Part shown: piece after piece, positions 1-5,638 of the stretch | How positions within the stretch are numbered: position 1 is the stretch's first letter | Layout of the letters: every line of letters starts with the position of its first letter | Origin: an uncultured Clostridia bacterium | GTDB taxonomy: Bacteria > Bacillota > Clostridia > Christensenellales > Borkfalkiaceae | Direction of reading: 5' to 3' | Assembly (NCBI GenBank): GCA_934271725.1 | Contig: CAKQSC010000036.1 | Span: 1 to 9,653 of the forward strand | DNA: 9,653 nucleotides | Translations under genes and position numbers: made by a program | Notes under the pieces: model-generated | The model's database searches: none | What the model was told of the DNA's origin: nothing | Seen by the model: only the letters and a program-made list of their open reading frames with translations

Positions 1-122
1 TCTTTCGAACCCCATGTTAGTTTTCTTTGAAATCGTGGCAATTGAATATTTCTGTTATCAATAAAAGAAGTTGCTGAATTTTCAACAATACTGTAAGCCA
101 TAATATATTCTCCTTTATTCAT
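1..122 (-). CDS. DUF262 (GmrSD/ParB-like) family protein, N-terminal part only
   Basis: The gene reads leftward out of the window, so only about 40 residues are visible. They contain FIDNRNIQLPRFQRKLTWG (residues 21-39), which matches the start of DUF262 proteins: a short segment, then 'I.lP.FQR...W'. In this family the segment is the beginning of a ParB/Srx-like nucleotide-binding nuclease fold, as in GmrS of the type IV restriction system GmrSD and other phage-defence proteins. Two starts are possible. ATG at 122 is preceded by GGAGGAG. ATG at 101, seven codons downstream, is preceded by AAAGGAG, which lies inside the first frame. I chose 122 because its Shine-Dalgarno is stronger. The gene follows the chimeric mgtE-like gene on the same strand after 83 bp of AT-rich DNA with no convincing promoter, so it may be read from the M-box promoter. 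The family call is fairly good; the function is inferred and the rest of the protein is unseen. Confidence 0.6.
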   Translation of the reverse strand, partial: MNKGEYIMAYSIVENSATSFIDNRNIQLPRFQRKLTWGSK

Positions 123-205
123 AATACTCCTCCGCTTAATAGATAAACTTATGTATTAAGTGAAAAGATATATGTGGTTATTTTTTATCAAAATGAATAT
201 TCTTA

Positions 206-586
206 TTATTTCCCAGTAAACAGAAAATCATAGCTCAAATCAAACGCCTCAACGATTCGGTTAAGATCAGAGAAATTCAATCCTCGTTTTGAAGCATTTG
301 GTATATATTTATTATATAATCTCTCAATTTTTTTACTTGCCAGCTTAATTCTTATAAGTTCTTCCTGCATGTCCGTTGGTATTTCGACGAAAACGTCCGT
401 TGCCATGTCTTTGGGGAGAAGTCTGAAAAAGAAAAGCAAATCCGCGTCGGACAAATTGTCTTCCATAAACTTTGCCACGTCCTGCGGTTCCGTTTTGAGC
501 ATCAGGTCTTTAAGTTCTGCAAATCTGCGGGTTTTGTAGAGTTCGTCGAAATCTTCAAATCTTTGTTGCATTTCTTCGTTTTCCAT
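206..586 (-). CDS. Chimeric small protein: MgtE N-domain fragment with XRE-like tail (broken mgtE)
   Basis: The product has 126 residues. Residues ~16-79 match the cytoplasmic N domain of MgtE Mg2+ transporters: a helical repeat with 'LKDLMLKTEPQDVAKFMED', then 'LLFFFRLLPKDMATDVFVEI' and 'QEELI'. In full MgtE this continues through more N-domain helices, two CBS domains and five TM helices; all are missing. From residue ~80 the sequence is unrelated, and the last ~25 residues (GLNFSDLNRIVEAFDLSYDF and on) resemble the C-terminal half of a Cro/C1-type helix-turn-helix domain ('L..l.kia.al.vs.dyLltGk'). No complete HTH is present. The start at 586 is set by AAGGAGG at 592-598; an in-frame ATG at 619 has no such site. 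An M-box riboswitch lies upstream, which independently shows the 5' end comes from mgtE. The change of identity coincides with a drop in GC near position 350. It cannot transport Mg2+; whether the chimera has any function is unknown. Confidence 0.7.
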   Translation of the reverse strand: MENEEMQQRFEDFDELYKTRRFAELKDLMLKTEPQDVAKFMEDNLSDADLLFFFRLLPKDMATDVFVEIPTDMQEELIRIKLASKKIERLYNKYIPNASKRGLNFSDLNRIVEAFDLSYDFLFTGK

Positions 587-591
587 ATTAA

Positions 592-598
592 CCTCCTT
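592..598 (-). promoter_or_regulatory. Shine-Dalgarno that fixes the start of the mgtE-like gene
   Basis: AAGGAGG lies five bases before the ATG at 586. This perfect anti-16S match decides for the ATG at 586 over the upstream in-frame ATG at 619, which would add eleven residues (MFLTKLFKEVN). Confidence 0.8.
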
Positions 599-639
599 AA
601 AAAGTTTTGTTAAAAACACGTAATCGCGGTTTTACGGTT

Positions 640-673
640 AAAAAAACCACCGCGCCGTAATTTTTTGCGCGGT
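640..673 (-). terminator. Intrinsic terminator of the M-box expression platform
   Basis: Read on the minus strand, ACCGCGC (673-667) pairs perfectly with GCGCGGT (655-649) around an 11-nt loop, followed by GG and seven T (646-640). It sits between the riboswitch aptamer and the coding start. CCTACC at 676-671, overlapping the terminator's 5' arm, is the exact complement of GGTAGG (839-834) in the 5' part of the aptamer. That gives a plausible antiterminator pairing when Mg2+ is low. Confidence 0.85.
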
Positions 674-694
674 AGGTTGTCAGCGTCTGATTAA

Positions 695-846
695 ACGAAC
701 ACCGTGTGAGCTTCAACATCGAAGGGCAGTGTAATTACGTTAGAAAACGCCTTGATTCCGACGTTTCCTGCTGACCGGCGAATGGTGTCTCCACCATTTT
801 GCGGTAGTAATCCGTATCCCTCCGGTAGTCTTGCCTACCTTCGTAT
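695..846 (-). promoter_or_regulatory. M-box (ykoK leader) magnesium riboswitch
   Basis: The minus-strand RNA carries the conserved M-box blocks in order. GGTAGGCAAGACTACC is the 5' hairpin (839-824). Next come GGAGGGATACGG (GGAGAUACG block), then CTACCGCAAAATGGTGGAGAC (read around 805-785) and CGCCGGTCAGCAGGAAA (GUCAACAGAAA block). The 3' part contains TTGAAGCTCACACGG, matching the conserved 'aAGCUCu..cG' end. ACGAA (844-840) and TTCGT (699-695) can close P1. Known M-boxes bind Mg2+ and switch off mgtE or mgtA-type transporter genes, here through the terminator at 640-673. The gene behind it begins as MgtE, which agrees. The assignment is from memory of the consensus; a covariance-model scan for the Rfam M-box family would confirm it. 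Confidence 0.88.
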
Positions 847-858
847 TTTTACGCTAAT

Positions 859-888
859 ATTGTAGTTTAATTATATACGTTTTGTCAA
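859..888 (-). promoter_or_regulatory. Sigma-A promoter of the M-box/mgtE transcript
   Basis: On the minus strand there is a perfect -35 TTGACA (888-883), an 18-bp spacer and a -10 TACAAT (864-859). Transcription would start near 852, just before P1 of the riboswitch. The -35 lies in a small inverted repeat CGTTT-N4-AAACG (878-891), which may be chance. The promoter begins 20 bp after the stop of the upstream same-strand membrane protein gene, and no terminator is visible between them. Confidence 0.75.
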
Positions 889-907
889 ACGATTGAAACT
901 ACTTTTT

Positions 908-1387
908 TTACTTTAATTTTCCGTTTTCGTCCGTTTCTCTCTCACCGGTGAGTATGAAGGCGTTGCGGTCGAGCAAATCCTGCTCGAAAGCGGAGAAATT
1001 CTTTCTCGCGACGAGTATCTTCACGGGGATTATATCGCCCTTGTCGTTCTCGGCATAGAGGGTTAAGAACGTGCCTTTTTGTTCTTTAACGGTGTAAAGC
1101 CCTTTGATTTTCATATAGTCGTATTTGCCCGACATAAAACCTATACGGATTATCAGTTTGTCTTTGTCGAACGCGTATTTAGAGCCGAACAGAACGGAAA
1201 GAGATACGACAAGCAAAAACAGACATACGGCTAAAAGCAGAGCGTACGGTATGGTTTTAATCGCGTTCGTGCGGGCGTAGGCGATTACGGAATAGACGCT
1301 CCAAACGCAACCCGCAAGGAATAACGCGGTTACGGCTATAAGCAAAGACAAAATCGTTTTGGTAAAACTGAAATTATATTTTTTCAT
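908..1387 (-). CDS. Small two-TM membrane protein with PH-like C-terminal domain
   Basis: The product has 159 residues. Two hydrophobic helices (about 10-36 and 45-68) form an N-terminal hairpin. They are followed by a soluble stretch of alternating beta-type segments (about 71-140: YAFDKDKLIIRIGFMSGKYD, then a middle strand pair and a final helix 'NFSAFEQDLL'). This layout, 'two TM, then F..d.l.i..Gf......y..I', is that of small bacterial proteins with a PH-like domain (YdbS/YdbT-like). The domain is probably cytoplasmic. The C-terminus is charged (ERETDENGKLK). The ATG at 1387 has AAAGGTG (1400-1394) upstream. The gene is divergent from the yqfC operon and sits directly upstream of the mgtE leader. 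I recognise the fold type but no specific family, partner or function. Confidence 0.7.
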   Translation of the reverse strand: MKKYNFSFTKTILSLLIAVTALFLAGCVWSVYSVIAYARTNAIKTIPYALLLAVCLFLLVVSLSVLFGSKYAFDKDKLIIRIGFMSGKYDYMKIKGLYTVKEQKGTFLTLYAENDKGDIIPVKILVARKNFSAFEQDLLDRNAFILTGERETDENGKLK

Positions 1388-1451
1388 ACAAGCACCTTTA
1401 ACGGTAACGCGTTTCCGTCATCATAAACGGGCGGTCGCGTTATTTTATTAT

Positions 1452-1480
1452 ATTTTAGCACAAATCGGAAATAAACACAA
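1452..1480 (-). promoter_or_regulatory. Possible promoter of the PH-like membrane protein gene
   Basis: On the minus strand, TTGTGT (1480-1475), a 17-bp spacer and TAAAAT (1457-1452) lie about 65 bp before the gene start at 1387. The -10 is good and the -35 matches only the first three bases of TTGACA, so this is tentative. Confidence 0.3.
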
Positions 1481-1533
1481 CGGGTAAAAGGTAAAATAAT
1501 TCTATCGTCCGCCGTAACGGCATAAAATTACGT

Positions 1534-1788
1534 ATGAGTTTTCTTGAATATTTAAAATCCGACGAAGAAAAGTTGGATTTGAGTTATCGTTATACCGTAA
1601 ACGGGGAGTACGGCGCGTATTTCGAGTGTATAGACGACCTCGTGTCTTTTTCGCCCGAAAAAATAGTTATGCTCGTAAAAAGAAAAAAGTTAGTCGTTAC
1701 GGGCGAGAAGCTGTCCGTTTTAAAATATTACTTAAAAGACGTATATATAACGGGAAAAGTAAAAAAGGTGGAAACGGAAAATGTTTAA
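1534..1788 (+). CDS. yqfC: Sporulation protein YqfC
   Basis: The product has 84 residues, near the ~90 usual for YqfC. The family pattern is visible: a central 'Y-x-E-x-x-x-x-L-V-S-F-S-P-E-K-I' segment (residues 29-44), then 'LVKRKKLVVTGEKLSV' and a C-terminal 'VYITGKVKKVE' strand. YqfC is a small protein of sigma-E-controlled sporulation in Bacillus that is always found next to yqfD. Its biochemical role is not established. It is the first gene of the operon, and its end overlaps yqfD by 8 bp. The ATG at 1534 has no recognisable Shine-Dalgarno, and no in-frame ATG, GTG or TTG was found just upstream, so the start rests on length and family fit. Confidence 0.8.
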   Translation: MSFLEYLKSDEEKLDLSYRYTVNGEYGAYFECIDDLVSFSPEKIVMLVKRKKLVVTGEKLSVLKYYLKDVYITGKVKKVETENV

Positions 1789-2689
1789 AGACTTGTTTGC
1801 TTCGTATATGGTTTTATCGGTAGAAGGGGTTAACTTTCCGCTTTTCGTCAAACGGTTAAAACGCGCTAAAACAGAACTTTTCGGGCTTGAAAAAGACGGG
1901 AAAAGGCTTGTTTTCCGCATAAAAAAGAGCGAATATAAAAAAGTCTTTGCAATAAGCGAAGAAATGTGCTATAATATACAGACGGTAAAAACACGCGGTT
2001 TTGCCGAAGGCGTTAAGAAAATCTTTTTAAAGGGCGGTCTGACGATAGGCATAGCGTGCTTTATATGCTGTTTTGCCGTCGCTTCTTTTTCGGTAACGAA
2101 AATAGAAATCGAGGGCGTTCCGTACAACTATGCGCGAATTATTCGGGACAAACTGACGGAGTGCGGAATTAAAGAAAAAGGGTTGGTAACCAAAGGCGGA
2201 ATAAAAAACGCCGAAAGGCAACTTTTGAAGTCATTTGACGGGTTTAAGTATATTTCGCTTAAAAAGCGCGGATTTTATTTATACGTAACGGCGGAACTTT
2301 CAGAAAAGACGGGAAAGGTTACGGACAAAACCAAAACGAACCTTTTCGCATCGGTAAGCGGAAAAATAGTCGCGATGTCGGTATACAGCGGTTTCGCGCT
2401 GAAATCCGTCGGAGACAGTGTAAAAAAGGGCGAAAAGATCGTTACGGGCGAGGGAACGGCGGGCGATAAACCCTATTCGACGTACGTTCTTTGCGACGTT
2501 ACGATAGAAACGGAGTTTAAGTACGAATACGTTTCGGAAAAGGAAGGGGAAGAGGACGTCGCCGTCGCTTCGGCAATGCTCGCTCTCGGCGAGAGGAACA
2601 CGACGAAAGAAGAAGTAACCGCCCGAAAACAAAAAGATAAATACGTGTACGACGTAAAGATAAGTTATCTCTATAAGGAGCAGAATTGA
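1781..2689 (+). CDS. yqfD: Sporulation protein YqfD
   Basis: The product has 302 residues, clearly shorter than the ~400 of Bacillus YqfD. Residues 1-80 form an N-terminal soluble domain ('SVEGVNFPLFVKRLKRAKTE' and a second strand-rich part). One TM helix follows (about 86-106), then a large domain presumably outside the membrane, starting 'VTKIEIEGV' and 'IRDKLTECGIKEKGL'. Around residues 192-222 a strand-rich section with 'SGKIV...VGDSVKKGEKIVTG' resembles the biotinyl/lipoyl-like hairpin usual in YqfD. The family is made under sigma-E in sporulating Firmicutes and is associated with the engulfment or cortex stage. The start ATG at 1781 follows AAGGTGG and overlaps the yqfC stop, so the two are translationally coupled. 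Its own stop overlaps the phoH start. Confidence 0.82.
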   Translation: MFKDLFASYMVLSVEGVNFPLFVKRLKRAKTELFGLEKDGKRLVFRIKKSEYKKVFAISEEMCYNIQTVKTRGFAEGVKKIFLKGGLTIGIACFICCFAVASFSVTKIEIEGVPYNYARIIRDKLTECGIKEKGLVTKGGIKNAERQLLKSFDGFKYISLKKRGFYLYVTAELSEKTGKVTDKTKTNLFASVSGKIVAMSVYSGFALKSVGDSVKKGEKIVTGEGTAGDKPYSTYVLCDVTIETEFKYEYVSEKEGEEDVAVASAMLALGERNTTKEEVTARKQKDKYVYDVKISYLYKEQN

Positions 2690-3645
2690 TTAAAACAAGC
2701 ATTTTCATAGACGTTTCGGATAACGACAGACTTCAAAAACTACTCGGCAATTTAGACGAGAATATGAACGTTCTTGCCGAAGAACTCGGCGTTACCTACA
2801 ACGTGTCGGGAACGAAAATAGAGTTTGTCGGTAGCGAGAAAGAAACGGCTACGGCAAGGGCTGTGGTAGAAAAGTTGGCGGAGATGATCGACCGCGGAGA
2901 AAACGTGGACAAGTCGAGAGTGATTTATTCCGTTCAACTCGCGAAAGAGGGAAACGCCGACGACATATCTAAAATTACCGACGGGGTGATACTCGTAAAC
3001 AGCAGAGCGAAGCCCGTGAAATGCAAAACGCTCGGGCAGAAAACTTACGTCAAGGCGATAAAGGACAACACCGTCGTGTTCGGCATAGGTCCGGCGGGTA
3101 CGGGTAAAACGTATCTTGCGGTCGCTATGGCGGTGGCGTCGTACAAATCCAAACAGGTGGAAAAGATAATACTCACCCGTCCGGCGGTGGAAGCGGGTGA
3201 GAAACTCGGTTTTTTGCCGGGTGATTTGCAGAACAAAGTCGATCCTTATTTAAGACCGCTTTACGACGCATTGCAGGAAATGCTCGGACTTGAAAACTAT
3301 TTGAAGTTGATGGAAAGGGGCGTTATAGAAATCGCGCCACTCGCGTACATGAGAGGAAGAACGCTCAATAACGCGTTTATAATACTCGACGAAGCGCAGA
3401 ATACTACGAAAGAGCAGATGAAAATGTTTTTGACCCGTATGGGAGAGGGTTCGCGAATGGTGATAACGGGCGACCTTACCCAGATAGATTTGCCGGAAGG
3501 CAAGAAAAGCGGTTTAAAGCACGCCGTGGGTATACTTAAAGGGATTAAAGACATAGAGATAATAAGGCTTACGGCAAAAGACGTTGTGCGTCATCCGCTT
3601 GTTATGCGGATAATAAAAGCGTACGACGAAAACGAAGGAAAGTAA
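2686..3645 (+). CDS. phoH: PhoH family ATPase (YbeZ-type)
   Basis: The product has 319 residues, full family length. An N-terminal KH-like region (about 5-70, 'DNDRLQKLLGNLDENMNVLAEE') precedes the ATPase. Walker A is GPAGTGKT (135-142), Walker B is FIILDEAQ (231-238), and a sensor motif TGDLTQIDLP lies at 261-270. The late conserved 'DVVRHPLV' is at 299-306. PhoH/YbeZ proteins are superfamily-1-like NTPases that bind RNA and act with YbeY in 16S rRNA processing and ribosome quality control; here ybeY lies two genes downstream. Translation starts at TTG (2686), five bases after AAGGAG (2675-2680). The TTG overlaps the yqfD stop as TTGA. The next ATG would remove part of the conserved N-terminus, so TTG is preferred. 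Confidence 0.93.
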   Translation: MIKTSIFIDVSDNDRLQKLLGNLDENMNVLAEELGVTYNVSGTKIEFVGSEKETATARAVVEKLAEMIDRGENVDKSRVIYSVQLAKEGNADDISKITDGVILVNSRAKPVKCKTLGQKTYVKAIKDNTVVFGIGPAGTGKTYLAVAMAVASYKSKQVEKIILTRPAVEAGEKLGFLPGDLQNKVDPYLRPLYDALQEMLGLENYLKLMERGVIEIAPLAYMRGRTLNNAFIILDEAQNTTKEQMKMFLTRMGEGSRMVITGDLTQIDLPEGKKSGLKHAVGILKGIKDIEIIRLTAKDVVRHPLVMRIIKAYDENEGK

Positions 3646-3648
3646 CGA

Positions 3649-5169
3649 ATGACTAAAAATAAAATAACCGTACGTTCATATAAAACGTGGAAAAAGAAAG
3701 ATTACTTAATAGCGGTGTCTATGCTTTTGCTTGCGTTTGTCGCGACGATATGTTTTTATCTTATGGCGATTGCTTTAAACACCGTTGGAGACAGGGCTTG
3801 CGAGATAACCTTTAAAGGGTATTTTGAAACCTACCCGAAAGATTTCGTTTATCTGTGTCTTGCATCGCTGTTGTTGTATCTTTCCATATTCGTGTATATG
3901 GTTTTCGAGAACACCAACAAGTTCGTAGACGTAAAAGTGCAACTACTGCTTTACACGGTTATCTGCACGACGTTGTGCGTTTCCGTTCTTATGCAACGCT
4001 TTGTGAATATGTATGCAAGGCCCGTCGTTCTTTCGGCACTGCTCGCGGGTTCTTTGTTCGGTAAAAAGAACGCGTTGTTTTTAAACACCATAATGTGTTT
4101 CTTCATGCTCTCGCTCGACGTTTTCGTGGGGCTTCCCTTCGTCGAAGATACGTCGAACATCGTAAGGCTCGAATATATCGAACTCATAACGAGTTTCATA
4201 ACGGGCGTAGTCGCCGTGTATTTCGTTTCTATGGGAAGAACGAGGTTCGGACTTATATCTTACGGGTTGTTGCTTGTCATTCCGGAAACCGTCTGCGTCG
4301 TCGCGTTGACGGGCTTTACCAAACTTACGGTGCAATTGATAATTTTCAGCGTATTGTCCGGCGTGGTGGCGGTCGTTCTCGCTACCGTATGTCTGCCCAT
4401 ATTCGAGGTGCTGTTCAATTGCGTAACCAACTATCGTCTTGCGGAACTTACCGACCACGACAACAAGATTTTAAGAGAACTTCGCGAAGTCGCGCCGGGT
4501 ACGTTCAATCACTCGGTAGTAGTTGCTAATCTTGCGGAAGCGTGCGCTATGGCGATAGGCGAAAATCCCGCGCTCGCAAGGGCTTGCGCGTATTATCACG
4601 ATATAGGTAAAATAGAAAAGGTTCCGTTTTTCTCGGAAAATCAATCGGGCGAAAACATTCACGACGACCTTACTCCCGAACTTTCGGTAAACATAATAAG
4701 AGACCACGCGAAACGCGGTTACGAACTCGCAAAGAAATACAGGCTTCCCGACGAGATAGCAAGGGCGTGTTTAGAGCATCACGGAACGCTTCCCATAAAA
4801 TACTTTTACGCGAAAGCGTTGAAAATGACGGAGGGCGAACTCGATATCAAAAACTATTCCTATCAGGGACCTAAACCGCAATCCAAAATAACGGCGATAA
4901 TAATGATAGCGGACGCCTGCGAAGCGATTGTCAGAACTCGTTCGCAACGTACGAGAGAGGACGTTGACAAAATAGTTCAGAACGTCATCGACGAAAGGCT
5001 CGAACTCGGGCAATTCGACGAATGTCCCGTAACCATTCAGGATTTGTACGTTATAAGAAACGCTCTCGACAACAGCCTGTCGGGCGTATACCATTCGAGA
5101 ATAAAGTATCCGAGAGTGAAAATAAGAAAAGAAAGCGCAAGACAGGACGATACGGATGAACAGATTTAA
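3649..5169 (+). CDS. pgpH: HD-domain membrane protein, cyclic-di-AMP phosphodiesterase PgpH (YqfF), without large extracellular domain
   Basis: The product has 506 residues against ~700 in Bacillus and Listeria. TM1 is at about 20-44, followed by a loop of only ~20 residues and then about six more hydrophobic helices (66-254). The cytoplasmic linker 'RLAELTDHDNKILRELREVAPGTFNHS' leads into the HD domain. Metal ligands expected of the family are present: H288 (FNHS), H317-D318 (YYHDIGK), H353 (RDH), H377-H378 (LEHHG) and D422 (IADACEA). PgpH hydrolyses the second messenger c-di-AMP to 5'-pApA. In characterised PgpH, the long segment between TM1 and TM2 is an extracellular 7TMR-HDED domain of over 200 residues; it is missing here, while the membrane and catalytic parts look intact. 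Start ATG 3649 lies 3 bp after the phoH stop with GAAGGA upstream. The gene overlaps ybeY by 14 bp. Confidence 0.9.
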   Translation: MTKNKITVRSYKTWKKKDYLIAVSMLLLAFVATICFYLMAIALNTVGDRACEITFKGYFETYPKDFVYLCLASLLLYLSIFVYMVFENTNKFVDVKVQLLLYTVICTTLCVSVLMQRFVNMYARPVVLSALLAGSLFGKKNALFLNTIMCFFMLSLDVFVGLPFVEDTSNIVRLEYIELITSFITGVVAVYFVSMGRTRFGLISYGLLLVIPETVCVVALTGFTKLTVQLIIFSVLSGVVAVVLATVCLPIFEVLFNCVTNYRLAELTDHDNKILRELREVAPGTFNHSVVVANLAEACAMAIGENPALARACAYYHDIGKIEKVPFFSENQSGENIHDDLTPELSVNIIRDHAKRGYELAKKYRLPDEIARACLEHHGTLPIKYFYAKALKMTEGELDIKNYSYQGPKPQSKITAIIMIADACEAIVRTRSQRTREDVDKIVQNVIDERLELGQFDECPVTIQDLYVIRNALDNSLSGVYHSRIKYPRVKIRKESARQDDTDEQI

Positions 5170-5638
5170 AATAAAATGCGACGACAAGTCGTATGTAAAA
5201 CTTAAAAAGTTGGCGAAATGCGTTTACGAAGAGTTGGGGCAAACGGACAAACTCGTCGCGGAAGTCGAATTCGTGGACGAAACGGAGATCAGAAGGCTTA
5301 ACAGAGAGTTCCGCGGTATAGACAAGGTAACGGACGTGCTTTCTTTCCCTACGCTTGACGGTATCAGAGGTACGGTCGTCAAGGCGGAAGATTTCCCTTA
5401 CGACACAGACGGCAAAGGACGTGTTATGACGGGTAGCATAGCCGTTTGCGTAAACCGCGCGAAAGAGCAGGCGAAAGAATATAACCACAGCGAAGAAAGA
5501 GAGTTTACATATCTCGTTCTGCACGGGCTTTTGCACCTTATGGGGTACGACCATATCGAAGACGAAGATAAAAAACAGATGAGAGAAATAGAAAAAACCG
5601 TTTGCAAAAAGTTGAACATAGGAGAAAGCGAAGAATGA
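5156..5638 (+). CDS. ybeY: Endoribonuclease YbeY (rRNA maturation factor)
   Basis: The product has 160 residues, normal length. The signature zinc motif is HGLLHLMGYDH (123-133), giving ligands H123, H127 and H133. The upstream conserved block 'LNREFRGIDKVTDVLSFP' is at 48-65. The block that usually reads LGDI(V/A)I reads 'TGSIAV' (92-97) here, a change of the common D to S. YbeY is a single-strand-specific metallo-endoribonuclease needed for 16S rRNA 3'-end processing and 70S quality control in the cytoplasm, with Era and PhoH-type proteins as partners. All three genes lie in this operon. The start ATG lies inside the end of pgpH (14-bp overlap), and its stop overlaps the era ATG as ATGA, suggesting coupling on both sides. 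Confidence 0.95.
   Translation: MNRFKIKCDDKSYVKLKKLAKCVYEELGQTDKLVAEVEFVDETEIRRLNREFRGIDKVTDVLSFPTLDGIRGTVVKAEDFPYDTDGKGRVMTGSIAVCVNRAKEQAKEYNHSEEREFTYLVLHGLLHLMGYDHIEDEDKKQMREIEKTVCKKLNIGESEE

Noticed and set aside
123..205. Promoter before the DUF262 gene
   Set aside because: Several AT-rich hexamers occur (for example TTGATA), but none has a -10 at 16-18 bp that beats what is expected by chance in ~25% GC DNA.
1307..1321. Lipobox-like LAGC in the PH-like membrane protein
   Set aside because: The Cys is followed by more hydrophobic residues that continue the same helix, and a second TM helix follows. A two-TM hairpin fits better than a lipoprotein.
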